64,000 nucleotides of DNA, taken from Corynebacterium endometrii. GTDB lineage: Bacteria; Actinomycetota; Actinomycetes; Mycobacteriales; Mycobacteriaceae. The stretch spans positions 2,294,001 through 2,358,000 of the forward strand of contig NZ_CP039247.1 of NCBI RefSeq assembly GCF_004795735.1, in the 5' to 3' direction. A program made the position numbers and the translations under genes. Below the pieces are notes generated by a model that was not told the DNA's origin, made no database searches, and saw nothing but the letters and a program-made list of their open reading frames with translations. Below, one piece after another: positions 18,052-26,894 of the stretch; positions within the stretch are counted from its first letter, which is position 1, and each line of letters opens with the position of its first letter.

Positions 18052-18807
18052 ATGAATACTTCTGATAGATCCCAAATCGGCGAGATGCCACACGGCCGAC
18101 CGCCACAAACCGAATTCAATGACGGACTTGACTACCCGCGCCTGGGCCAGGTGACCTTCCGCCGCGGCACGCTCACCGAGAACCAGCAGGCCCTCTTCGA
18201 TGAGCACTGGCCACGCATGGGCACCCTGCTAGAGGACCGCGTCATCGATATAGATGAGTGGTTTGGCCGCTCCGGGGCCAAGACCATCGTGGAAATCGGC
18301 TCGGGCACCGGCACGTCCACCGCGGCCATGGCGCCGCTAGAGGCTGACACCAACATTATCGCGGTCGAGCTCTATAAGCCCGGCCTGGCCAAGCTCTTGG
18401 GCTCCGCCGTGCGCGGGGGCATTGACAATATCCGCATGGTACGCGGTGACGGCATCGAGGTTTTGGCCCGCATGTTTGAGCCGGAATCCCTCGACGGCAT
18501 CCGCGTGTTCTTCCCGGACCCGTGGCCGAAGGCGCGCCACCACAAGCGCCGCATCATCCAGTCCGGGCCCCTCAACCTGTTCGCCTCCCGCCTCAAGAAG
18601 GGCGGGGTGCTGCACGTGGCCACGGATCACGCCGGTTACACGGAGTGGATCAACGAACTGGTCAACGTCGAGCCGAGCCTTGAGTTCAAGGGCTGGCCGT
18701 GGCCGGAGTGCCCGCAGCTGACAGACCGCCAGGTCATCACCAAGTTTGAGGGCAAGGGCCTGGACAAGGATCACGTCATCACCGAATACCTGTGGGAGAA
18801 GATATAA
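18052..18807 (+). CDS. trmB: tRNA (guanine-N7-)-methyltransferase
   Basis: A 251-residue TrmB that makes m7G46 in tRNA from [18 protein letters not shown] is motif I, and [18 protein letters not shown] is the family-specific catalytic block, with [10 protein letters not shown] towards the end. The ATG at 18052 is preferred; an open frame extends left to 17809 but reads through the regulatory region. The stop is directly followed by the ATG of the NYN gene, so this begins an operon running to mmpL3, as in M. tuberculosis (Rv0208c-Rv0206c). Confidence 0.93.
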   Translation: MNTSDRSQIGEMPHGRPPQTEFNDGLDYPRLGQVTFRRGTLTENQQALFDEHWPRMGTLLEDRVIDIDEWFGRSGAKTIVEIGSGTGTSTAAMAPLEADTNIIAVELYKPGLAKLLGSAVRGGIDNIRMVRGDGIEVLARMFEPESLDGIRVFFPDPWPKARHHKRRIIQSGPLNLFASRLKKGGVLHVATDHAGYTEWINELVNVEPSLEFKGWPWPECPQLTDRQVITKFEGKGLDKDHVITEYLWEKI

Positions 18808-19410
18808 ATGGCCTCCCAGAAGAAGTATCTCTTGGTATGGGACGCGCCCAACATGGACATGGGGCTGGGCGCCATCCTGGGCGGGCGCCCCACCGCGGCG
18901 CACCGCCCGCGCTTCGATGCGATTGGCCGTTGGCTAGTCCACGAGGCGCTGGCCGCCGATGCCGAGCCCGAGGCGGCCGTGTTCACCAACGTCACCCCCG
19001 GTGGCGCCGAGGTCATCCGCCCATGGGTTGAGGCCATCCGCAACGTGGGCTTTTCCGTCTTCGCGAAGCCAAAACTGCGCGAGGAAGATGACGTGGACCC
19101 GGACATGCTGGACCACATCGACCTGCGCCGCGATGAACTCGCCGGCCTGGTGGTGGCGTCCGCCGACGGCCAGAACTTCCAGGACACCATCGAGCCGATC
19201 GCCGAATCCGGCGTGCCGGTTACCGTGCTGGGCTTCCACGAACACGTCTCCTGGGCGGTATCCTCGCCGTCGCTCGAGTTCGTGGACCTGGAGGACGTCC
19301 CTGGGGTCTTCCGTGAGCCACTTCCGCGCATCAGCCTGGACGCGCTGCCGGAAGGCGGCGCCTGGCTGCAGCCGTTCCGCCCGCTTACCGCACTGCTCGA
19401 CGGCCGCTAA
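18808..19410 (+). CDS. NYN domain protein (PIN-like RNase fold), Rv0207c counterpart
   Basis: A 200-residue protein. The N-terminal YLLVWDAPNMDMGLG carries Asp12 in the position of the first acidic residue of NYN/PIN nucleases, and ELAGLVVASADGQNFQDTI has the later SxDxxF acidic cluster. This suggests a metal-dependent RNase fold; activity is inferred. It begins immediately after the trmB stop and is followed within 10 nt by mmpL3, so all three are one transcript. Why an RNase-like protein is kept in the trehalose mycolate exporter operon is unknown. Confidence 0.8.
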   Translation: MASQKKYLLVWDAPNMDMGLGAILGGRPTAAHRPRFDAIGRWLVHEALAADAEPEAAVFTNVTPGGAEVIRPWVEAIRNVGFSVFAKPKLREEDDVDPDMLDHIDLRRDELAGLVVASADGQNFQDTIEPIAESGVPVTVLGFHEHVSWAVSSPSLEFVDLEDVPGVFREPLPRISLDALPEGGAWLQPFRPLTALLDGR

Positions 19411-19419
19411 GGAGGAAAC

Positions 19420-21843
19420 TTGTTCTACAAATGGGGCCAGTTTTCCTACGCCCATCGCAAAGTAATCCCGCTCATTATCGTGGCGGCCATTTTGGTGATC
19501 TTTGGGCTCTTTGGCACCAAGCTGGGTGACCGCATGAGCCAGGAGGGCTGGGAGGATCCCAACGCCCAGTCCACCACCGCGGCGAAGATCGAGCTGGAGA
19601 AATTCGGCCGCGATAACAACGGTGACGTGATCGTCCTGGTGGATGACCCGGACCAGAACTTCGAGGCCGCCCAGGCATACCTGACCGGCCTGCAGGAGCA
19701 GTTCCCGGATCAGATCAGCCACGTCAACTCCTACTTCGACAAGCGCAACCCCAACCTGATTAACCGGGACGCCAACGTGGCCTTCGCCGCGATTGGGCTT
19801 AAGGGCGATGCCGAGCAGACGCTGAAGGATTACCGCACCATCGAACCGGCGCTCTACGACACGGACCTGCCGGTCCAGATTGGCGGCGCCACCGCCGTCG
19901 CCGACGCGCTGGATGACGGCATGTCCAATGACATCGCCTTCGCGGAAAAGGCGGCCCTGCCGATCGTGGGCCTGCTTCTGCTCGTCGTCTTTGGTTCCGT
20001 GGTAGCGGCGTTCATGCCGCTTATCGTGGGTGGCCTGTCCATCCTGGGCTCGCTGGGCATCCTCGCCATCCTGGCGGACTTCCAGCAGGTTAACGTCTTC
20101 GCCCAGGCCGTGGTCACCCTGCTGGGGCTTGGCCTGGCCATCGATTACGGCCTGTTTATGGTCTCCCGCTTCCGCGAGGAGATGGACAAGGGCCGCGGCA
20201 CGAAGGAGGCCGTGGCTATCACCACCGCCACCGCCGGCCAGACCGTGGTCTTTTCCGCGGCGATGGTCGCGGTAGCCCTGTCCGGCCTGTTCCTCTTCCC
20301 GCAGGCCTTCCTAAAGTCCGTGGCTTACGGGTCCATTTCCGCTGTGGGCCTAGCGGCGCTGCTGTCCGTGACGGTGCTGCCTTCGCTGTTTGGCCTGCTG
20401 GGCAAGAACATCGACAAGTTGGCCGTGCGCAAGACTTCCCGCACCGCCCGCCGCATTGAAGATACCTTCTGGTACAAGATCCCCGCCTGGGCCATGAAGC
20501 ACGCCAAGCTCATGACCGTGGCTATCTGTGGTCTTTTGCTGGCGCTGACCCTGCCCATCGTGGGCATTAGTTACGGCGGCATCAATGAAACCTACCTGCC
20601 GCCAAGCCAGGAAACCCGCGTGGCGCAGGATCGCTTCAACGAACACTTCCCATCCTTCCGCACTGAGCCCGTCAAGCTCGTCGTGGATAACGCCACGAAT
20701 GAGCAGCTGGTTGACGTCTACATGCAGGTTCGCGGCATCCAGGGCCTGACCGAGCCCATGGCTCCGTCCACCGCCACCGTTGACGGCACCACGGTGCTTG
20801 CCGCGGGCATCCAGGATCGCGATGATTACTCCCGCATCGTCCACGAGCTGGAGAATCTGGATGCCCCCGAGGGCGTGAACCTGTACGTGGGCGGAACCCC
20901 GGCCATGGAGGTTGAGTCCCTGGACGCGCTGTTTGAGACGTTGCCGTGGATGGCCCTCTACATCGTCGTGGCGACGTTTATTCTGATGGCCCTGGTCTTT
21001 GGTTCCGTGGTGCTGCCGGCCAAGGCCATTATCATGACCATCCTGACGCTCGGGGCCACCTTGGGCATCCTCACCGCGATGTTCGTCGGCGGTGTGGGCG
21101 CGGGCCTGCTGGACTTCACCCCGGGCCCGTTGATGAGCCCAATTTTGGTTCTCATCATCGCCATCATCTACGGCCTGTCCACGGATTATGAGGTCTTCTT
21201 GGTCTCCCGCATGGTTGAGGCCCGCAAGAAGGGCGCTTCTACCGACGCCGCCATCTCCTACGGCACCGCCCACACCGGCGGCATCATCACCGCGGCCGCC
21301 CTCATCATGATCGTGGTCGCCGGGGCGTTTGGTTTTTCGGACATCGTGATGATGAAGTACATCGCGTTCGGCATGATCTTCGCGCTGTTCATCGATGCCA
21401 CGATCGTGCGCATGCTGCTGGTTCCGGCCGTCATGCACCTGCTGCGCGAGGACAACTGGTGGGCGCCGAAGTTCGTTCACCGCGCCTACGAGGCGATGGG
21501 CCACGGCAAGGAACCGGTAGCCGAACCCGCCGTTGCGGCTGCCCCAGCGGCCGCCGAGGCAAGCCCGATCTTCGACCACGAGGAAGAGGGCATCACCTTC
21601 CGCGAAGACCGCGTCTTAGAAGCCCAGCCCGAGCCGGCGGAACCGGATCCCACGGGCTTCGGCCAGCATGACTTCGTCGCCTACGACGAGGAAGAAGAGG
21701 AGGAAGAAGAGGGCGCCGTCCGCGGCGGCACCACCACCAACGCCAACTCCGATCTGGTGCCCTTCGCCGAGCTCATGAAGCGCCTCAAGGCCGAGGAAGC
21801 CTCCGGCGACGCACCGGAAGCCGGTCCGGATTCCTCCCGCTAG
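19420..21843 (+). CDS. mmpL3: MmpL3/CmpL1-type RND transporter, trehalose monomycolate exporter
   Basis: An 807-residue MMPL transporter with 12 membrane helices in two RND repeats and two periplasmic porter domains. Both proton-relay pairs are present: AIDYGLF (Asp242-Tyr243, TM4) and STDYEVF (Asp589-Tyr590, TM10). It should flip or export trehalose monomycolate. The C-terminal cytoplasmic tail is long and acidic with a run of glutamates. The start is a rare TTG at 19420, after GGAGG in TAAGGAGGAAAC; the next Met is past the first helix, so TTG is required. Position beside trmB and NYN matches M. tuberculosis mmpL3. Confidence 0.93.
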   Translation: MFYKWGQFSYAHRKVIPLIIVAAILVIFGLFGTKLGDRMSQEGWEDPNAQSTTAAKIELEKFGRDNNGDVIVLVDDPDQNFEAAQAYLTGLQEQFPDQISHVNSYFDKRNPNLINRDANVAFAAIGLKGDAEQTLKDYRTIEPALYDTDLPVQIGGATAVADALDDGMSNDIAFAEKAALPIVGLLLLVVFGSVVAAFMPLIVGGLSILGSLGILAILADFQQVNVFAQAVVTLLGLGLAIDYGLFMVSRFREEMDKGRGTKEAVAITTATAGQTVVFSAAMVAVALSGLFLFPQAFLKSVAYGSISAVGLAALLSVTVLPSLFGLLGKNIDKLAVRKTSRTARRIEDTFWYKIPAWAMKHAKLMTVAICGLLLALTLPIVGISYGGINETYLPPSQETRVAQDRFNEHFPSFRTEPVKLVVDNATNEQLVDVYMQVRGIQGLTEPMAPSTATVDGTTVLAAGIQDRDDYSRIVHELENLDAPEGVNLYVGGTPAMEVESLDALFETLPWMALYIVVATFILMALVFGSVVLPAKAIIMTILTLGATLGILTAMFVGGVGAGLLDFTPGPLMSPILVLIIAIIYGLSTDYEVFLVSRMVEARKKGASTDAAISYGTAHTGGIITAAALIMIVVAGAFGFSDIVMMKYIAFGMIFALFIDATIVRMLLVPAVMHLLREDNWWAPKFVHRAYEAMGHGKEPVAEPAVAAAPAAAEASPIFDHEEEGITFREDRVLEAQPEPAEPDPTGFGQHDFVAYDEEEEEEEEGAVRGGTTTNANSDLVPFAELMKRLKAEEASGDAPEAGPDSSR

Positions 21844-21854
21844 GCGCCGCCTCG

Positions 21855-22889
21855 ATGAATCCTTCCTTTTCTAAGGGCCTGCGCTGGGTAGCCTCCCTGC
21901 TCATCCTGCTCATCTTGGGCTGGGTGTTCAGGGACGAGCTTGATTTCATCGGCGACGGCCTCCGCCGCCTCCGCAGCGCCGATCCCGTGGCCATCCTGGT
22001 GGTGATCATCGCGGCCGTGCTCGCGGTGTTCGCCATGGCCGAGGTCATGCGCCTGCTCATCCGCGCCGGCGGCGTGCCCGTTACTTTCAAGGAAACGGCG
22101 GCCATCACCTTCGCCTCCAACTCCTGGGCGACCACGCTGCCCGCGGGCACGGCATTTTCTGCAATCCTGACGTTTTGGGTGCAGCGCAGCTGGGGGGCGT
22201 CGGTCGTGTTGTGCGGCTGGTTCCTGGTGCTAAGCTCCGTGGTCTCCACGGTGTGGCTGGCCATCATTGGGCTGGGCGGGGTCATCTTCCTCAACGCGGA
22301 CATGGCGCTGTGGTCGCTGGTGGCCACGCTCGCAGCGATGGTGCTCGTCTCCTGGGCCGTATTCTGGGCCGCCAACCACCCCGCCACCCTCGAATCCTGG
22401 CTCGGCCGCCAGCGGCTAATCAAGGGCAAGGCCCTAGACAACCTGTTAGCCCAGGTGCGCAACCTGCACGAGGTCCACCTGCCCGCCGGGCAGTTTGCCA
22501 GGGTTTCGCTGTTCTCGCTGCTCAACCGCCTGCTGGACATGTTTTCCCTGTGGGCCTGCGTGTGGGCCGTGACCGGCAACGTGCCGGGGCTTAGCTCCCT
22601 CGAGGACCAGACCACCCTGGCCGGCGTGGCCCTGGCCTACCTGACCGCCAAGCTCGCCGGTTCCGCGCAGGTCACCCCGGCCGGCCTGGGCACGGTGGAG
22701 GCCGCGATCATCGCCACCCTCGTGGCCACCGGCATGACCGCCGTGGACGCCACCGGCGCGGCCATCATTTACAGGCTCATCACATTTGCGCTCATCACTA
22801 TCATCGGATGGGTAATCTATTTCTGGCACTACGCGCGCAAGGGCGTTAACTACGCCTCCCTCAGCGCGAAAGAATCCCAACCTTCATAG
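21855..22889 (+). CDS. Lysylphosphatidylglycerol-synthase-TM/UPF0104-like membrane protein, Rv0204c counterpart
   Basis: A 344-residue integral membrane protein with about 8 helices resembling the flippase-like membrane domain of the LPG synthase family (UPF0104). Blocks such as AITFASNSWATTLPAGTAFS and GSAQVTPAGLGTVEAAI (conserved PGGLGxxE-like) fit. No aminoacyltransferase domain is attached. Its ATG is 11 nt after the mmpL3 stop, so it is in the same operon. Function unknown; lipid translocation is a reasonable inference. Confidence 0.82.
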   Translation: MNPSFSKGLRWVASLLILLILGWVFRDELDFIGDGLRRLRSADPVAILVVIIAAVLAVFAMAEVMRLLIRAGGVPVTFKETAAITFASNSWATTLPAGTAFSAILTFWVQRSWGASVVLCGWFLVLSSVVSTVWLAIIGLGGVIFLNADMALWSLVATLAAMVLVSWAVFWAANHPATLESWLGRQRLIKGKALDNLLAQVRNLHEVHLPAGQFARVSLFSLLNRLLDMFSLWACVWAVTGNVPGLSSLEDQTTLAGVALAYLTAKLAGSAQVTPAGLGTVEAAIIATLVATGMTAVDATGAAIIYRLITFALITIIGWVIYFWHYARKGVNYASLSAKESQPS

Positions 22890-22897
22890 GAGTATCC

Positions 22898-23251
22898 ATG
22901 CGCCCCGCAATCCTGCTGGACATCGTCGCCGTATTCGTCTTTGCGTTCCTCGCCCGCGTGGCCCACGGCGGTCTAGACATCGGCGCCATCCTTGGAACGT
23001 TCTGGCCTTGGGCCGTGGGCGTGCTGGTGGGCTGGGCTATCATCCTGGGCGCCAAGGTTGCCGGCAAGTGGCGGCAGGGAACCATCGCGTGGTTGAGCTC
23101 ACTCATCGTGGGCATGATCATCTGGTCGCTAATGGAGGGCCGCATTGGCCACATTTCCTTCATCATCGTCGCCACCATCATGTCCGCCGTGTGCATCTAC
23201 GGCTGGCGCTTGTTCGACCGGGCAAACAAGGCTACCCGCACCTCGGCCTAA
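22898..23251 (+). CDS. DUF3054 membrane protein
   Basis: A 117-residue protein with four hydrophobic helices, beginning MRPAILLDIVAVFVFAFLAR and containing LAWRVAHGG-like and TFWPWAVGVLVGWAI stretches typical of DUF3054. A ribosome-binding site TAGGAGT precedes the ATG by about 6 nt, only 8 nt after the previous stop, making it the last gene of the trmB-mmpL3 operon. Function unknown. Confidence 0.82.
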   Translation: MRPAILLDIVAVFVFAFLARVAHGGLDIGAILGTFWPWAVGVLVGWAIILGAKVAGKWRQGTIAWLSSLIVGMIIWSLMEGRIGHISFIIVATIMSAVCIYGWRLFDRANKATRTSA

Positions 23252-23293
23252 ACGCATCCCCCATTCCACCTTTCCTGGGGAAACGTGGCGAAT

Positions 23294-23335
23294 CTGTGGA
23301 TAACCCGCGCGGGCCGTAGCGGAGGTTATCCACAG
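23294..23335. promoter_or_regulatory. Inverted pair of consensus DnaA boxes
   Basis: CTGTGGATAACC (23294-23305) and GGTTATCCACAG (23324-23335) are perfect 12-bp inverted arms around an 18-bp spacer. Each contains TTATCCACA, an exact match to the bacterial DnaA box. It lies just upstream of the HNH gene, not beside dnaA or an AT-rich unwinding element. It may be a DnaA-titration or regulatory site, or a hairpin. Confidence 0.6.
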
Positions 23336-23396
23336 GCCTTCTAAGCCTGGGCGGTTTTCGTTGCCCCGACGGGGCGGGCCCTTTAGCGTGACGGCC

Positions 23397-24416
23397 ATGA
23401 AATACCTCACATCGCTCAACGCCGCGCTCGCCGCGGGCATCGACCTAGTCGGGGAGGTCACGGGCTTGTCCAAAACGGATCTCCTCAAGGCCGGCACCGC
23501 GCCCAAGATGGCCCGGGACCTGCTGGCGCTAAACGTGGTCTACTTCGGCAAGACCCGCTTTAGCCGCTTCCAACGCGAGGCGCGCTCCACGACCCATGAC
23601 CTGCTAACCTTGCTCGCGATAGAGCGGCACTGCAAGAAATTGAAGAAATCGAAGGACGCGTGGGCCCTGCGCGTCGAGCTGGCCCACACGCCGGCCGGGG
23701 AGATAGGGCGGGTGGCTCGCCAACGCATTGACGAATTGCAGCCGCGCAAGGCCGAGGAACCTTCCGTCAAGATTCGGCGCGGCCCGCAGGACTGGAAGAT
23801 TACCGTCACGGGTTCTTCCCATGACATTTCGCGGATCTGGGAGGGCCAGGACGGTTCTTTGGATACCTTCGTTAAAACCCATTTTTCTGATAATTCCGCC
23901 CCCACCACCACGGTGAATGTCATCGTGACGCTAGACGAAATGGATGAGATTGTAGAAAAAGGCGGCGAGGAAGTCATCCTGCGCTGCACGAATGGCTCAA
24001 CCATGACGGGCGCGGAACTGGTCAACGCGACCCTGGCGGACCGGGGCTACGTTGCCCTGGTCCACCCCGTGGAGGGCGCCATCAATTTATACCGGACTGC
24101 GCGCTTCGCGAATCCAAAGCAGCGTCGCCTGGCGGAAATCATGAACTCGACGTGCAGCTGGGAGGGATGCAATAAACCCGCCAGCGAATGCCAGATGCAC
24201 CACGTCGTGTCATTCAACAACGGCGGCGAGACAAATCAGGACAACATCGTGCCCGCGTGCGGCTATCACAACGGGGTTAATGAGGATGATCCGGGTTTCG
24301 CGCCCCGCGGACGAATGGCCAAGCACAGGGGCGTTGGAGGGTGGCTGCCGCCAGGTGAGACGAACCCAGCGAATATGGTCTTCAACCGCGGGGCGTATAA
24401 GCATCCGGCCGCGTAA
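23397..24416 (+). CDS. HNH endonuclease domain protein (corynebacterial DUF222/13E12-like group)
   Basis: A 339-residue protein. The C-terminal third has a complete HNH/treble-clef motif: CSWEGCNKPASECQMHHVVS, then GGETNQDNIVPACGYHN, giving C-x4-C, the HH pair, Asn, and C-x2-H. The first two thirds are helical and lysine/arginine rich with no clear domain. Such proteins are abundant in corynebacteria and related to the 13E12 repeat family; roles are unknown and may be selfish or DNA-repair related. The ATG at 23397 is preferred over upstream codons. A DnaA-box inverted repeat lies 60 bp upstream. Confidence 0.8.
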   Translation: MKYLTSLNAALAAGIDLVGEVTGLSKTDLLKAGTAPKMARDLLALNVVYFGKTRFSRFQREARSTTHDLLTLLAIERHCKKLKKSKDAWALRVELAHTPAGEIGRVARQRIDELQPRKAEEPSVKIRRGPQDWKITVTGSSHDISRIWEGQDGSLDTFVKTHFSDNSAPTTTVNVIVTLDEMDEIVEKGGEEVILRCTNGSTMTGAELVNATLADRGYVALVHPVEGAINLYRTARFANPKQRRLAEIMNSTCSWEGCNKPASECQMHHVVSFNNGGETNQDNIVPACGYHNGVNEDDPGFAPRGRMAKHRGVGGWLPPGETNPANMVFNRGAYKHPAA

Positions 24417-24429
24417 ACCGGCGGGTGCG

Positions 24430-24467
24430 AAAAAGCGGCGCAACCGTGAAAATCACGATCACGCCGC
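24430..24467 (-). terminator. fumC terminator
   Basis: On the minus strand GCGGCG...CGCCGC with inner CGTGA/TCACG forms a long stem, followed directly by TTTTTCGC (24434-24430 side). It lies 18 bp beyond the fumC stop and also faces the HNH gene. Confidence 0.85.
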
Positions 24468-24484
24468 CTGAGGGGTTGCCTGGC

Positions 24485-25891
<1,407 letters not shown>

Positions 25892-26150
25892 GTTTAGTCC
25901 TTCACTTGGTTCACGTTGACAGTTAGGTTTCGCCAAACAGTGTACCGGCATACCAACTGGTCATCATGCGATTCAAACGTCCACGCTGGTCATAACCACC
26001 CCCGAATAAGGGTTAGGGGCGTCAGGCCTCGAAAATGCAGCGGGCTTTGCCCAGACGCATTCGCCCGGGGAGGCCTAAGGGGCGCGTTAAACCCCGGGAT
26101 CGCGAAACCGCAGCCCCAATGAAGGGTGCTGCGGTTAGGCTCGGGTCTGC
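25892..26150. other. Intergenic region: fumC promoter side and stem-loop cluster
   Basis: These 259 bp hold no convincing gene. The left part must contain the fumC promoter. From 26024 to 26136 several nested stem-loops occur: AGGCCTC/GAGGCCT enclosing AATGC/GCATT and GGGC/GCCC (26024-26076), then GGGG/CCCC (26079-26094), then the sORF terminator (26106-26136). It is either a composite terminator region or a small structured RNA. Confidence 0.45.
26106..26136 (-). terminator. Terminator downstream of the 28-codon ORF
   Basis: AACCGCAGC (26106-26114) and GCTGCGGTT (26128-26136) are perfect 9-bp arms, located 15 bp after the stop of the small minus-strand ORF, and followed on that strand by TTTCGCG. 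It supports transcription ending here. Confidence 0.7.
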
Positions 26151-26237
26151 TTAGCGAATTGCGGCGATGGCTTGGTTAACCAAATCGACAATCCAAAAGA
26201 TGGTCTCGAGGGACAGGTCGAGAACGCTAGAGAGCAT
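26151..26237 (-). CDS. Small 28-residue membrane-like peptide
   Basis: A short ORF reading MLSSVLDLSLETIFWIVDL followed by VNQAIAAIR and a TAA stop. An excellent ribosome-binding site GAAGGAG lies 5 nt before the ATG, and a perfect hairpin follows the stop. The peptide is hydrophobic and amphipathic, with no signal peptide. It sits 34 bp downstream of the DUF4126 gene on the same strand, at the end of the pks13-accD direction. Small corynebacterial porins (PorA, PorH, 45-57 residues) are also short and leaderless in signal peptide, so a porin-like or other membrane peptide is possible, but no homology was recognised. Confidence 0.6.
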   Translation of the reverse strand: MLSSVLDLSLETIFWIVDLVNQAIAAIR

Positions 26238-26271
26238 GTTTTCTCCTTCAAACGTAGAAATCTTTCACAAG

Positions 26272-26865
26272 CTATTGAGCATATCGCTCGGGACTGGGCC
26301 TAACGTTACGCAGCCTCGTATAAAACCACACGCCCGGTGCAACCACGGCGATAAGCAGGAGCACGACCAGCACTGGCGCGAAGATGGCCGCGCCGGTCAG
26401 GGAGGCCGCCACGATGTCCTCAGCGGTGGAGGCCACGGGGGCACCAACGCCCACCGTGCTGGTGTTAATGATCGGGCGCGAACCGGCCTTAAGCAGGTGC
26501 ATGGCCAGCGCGATGATAAAGCCCACGGCCAACAAACCCCAGGTTTTTGGTTCGGCGAAGATGGAGGAATCCCCCACCGTTTCCACCCCAAACGCCGAGG
26601 CAAACATCAAGCCACCGGAGGTGGGGCGGACAAGGGTCTGGATAGCATCGTTGACGGAATCCACCGCCGGAATCTTATCGGCCACGATCTCCACGGCCAG
26701 CAGCACGCCAAGGATGACCAGCAGGATGGGGTCAGCAAGCCACGCCCAGCCGTCCGGCAGGTTGACGAAATCCGTGTACCGGGCCAGAAGGCCGTACGCG
26801 AGCAGCGGGATATAGGCATTAAGCCCAGCCGAAGATGCCAGGCCTAAAGCGGATGAAAATTCCAT
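26272..26865 (-). CDS. DUF4126 membrane protein
   Basis: A 197-residue membrane protein with about five helices, beginning with the DUF4126 hallmark ALGLASSAGLNAYIPLL and containing IVADKIPAVDSVNDAIQTLV, conserved in the family. Function is unknown. It begins 29 bp after the accD stop on the same strand, so it may be a distal member of the fadD32-pks13-accD unit, followed by the 28-residue ORF. Confidence 0.82.
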   Translation of the reverse strand: MEFSSALGLASSAGLNAYIPLLAYGLLARYTDFVNLPDGWAWLADPILLVILGVLLAVEIVADKIPAVDSVNDAIQTLVRPTSGGLMFASAFGVETVGDSSIFAEPKTWGLLAVGFIIALAMHLLKAGSRPIINTSTVGVGAPVASTAEDIVAASLTGAAIFAPVLVVLLLIAVVAPGVWFYTRLRNVRPSPERYAQ

Positions 26866-26894
26866 GGCCTAACCATACAGTGCCTAAAGGCTAT

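Noticed and set aside
20350..21579. 409-codon open frame antisense to mmpL3
   Set aside because: Rich in Gly, His and Gln with no membrane or domain pattern and no ribosome-binding site. It is a shadow of the high-GC third-position bias of the real gene.
23294..23335. Replication origin
   Set aside because: Only two DnaA boxes, no AT-rich unwinding element, and no dnaA, dnaN or rpmH nearby, so not called oriC.
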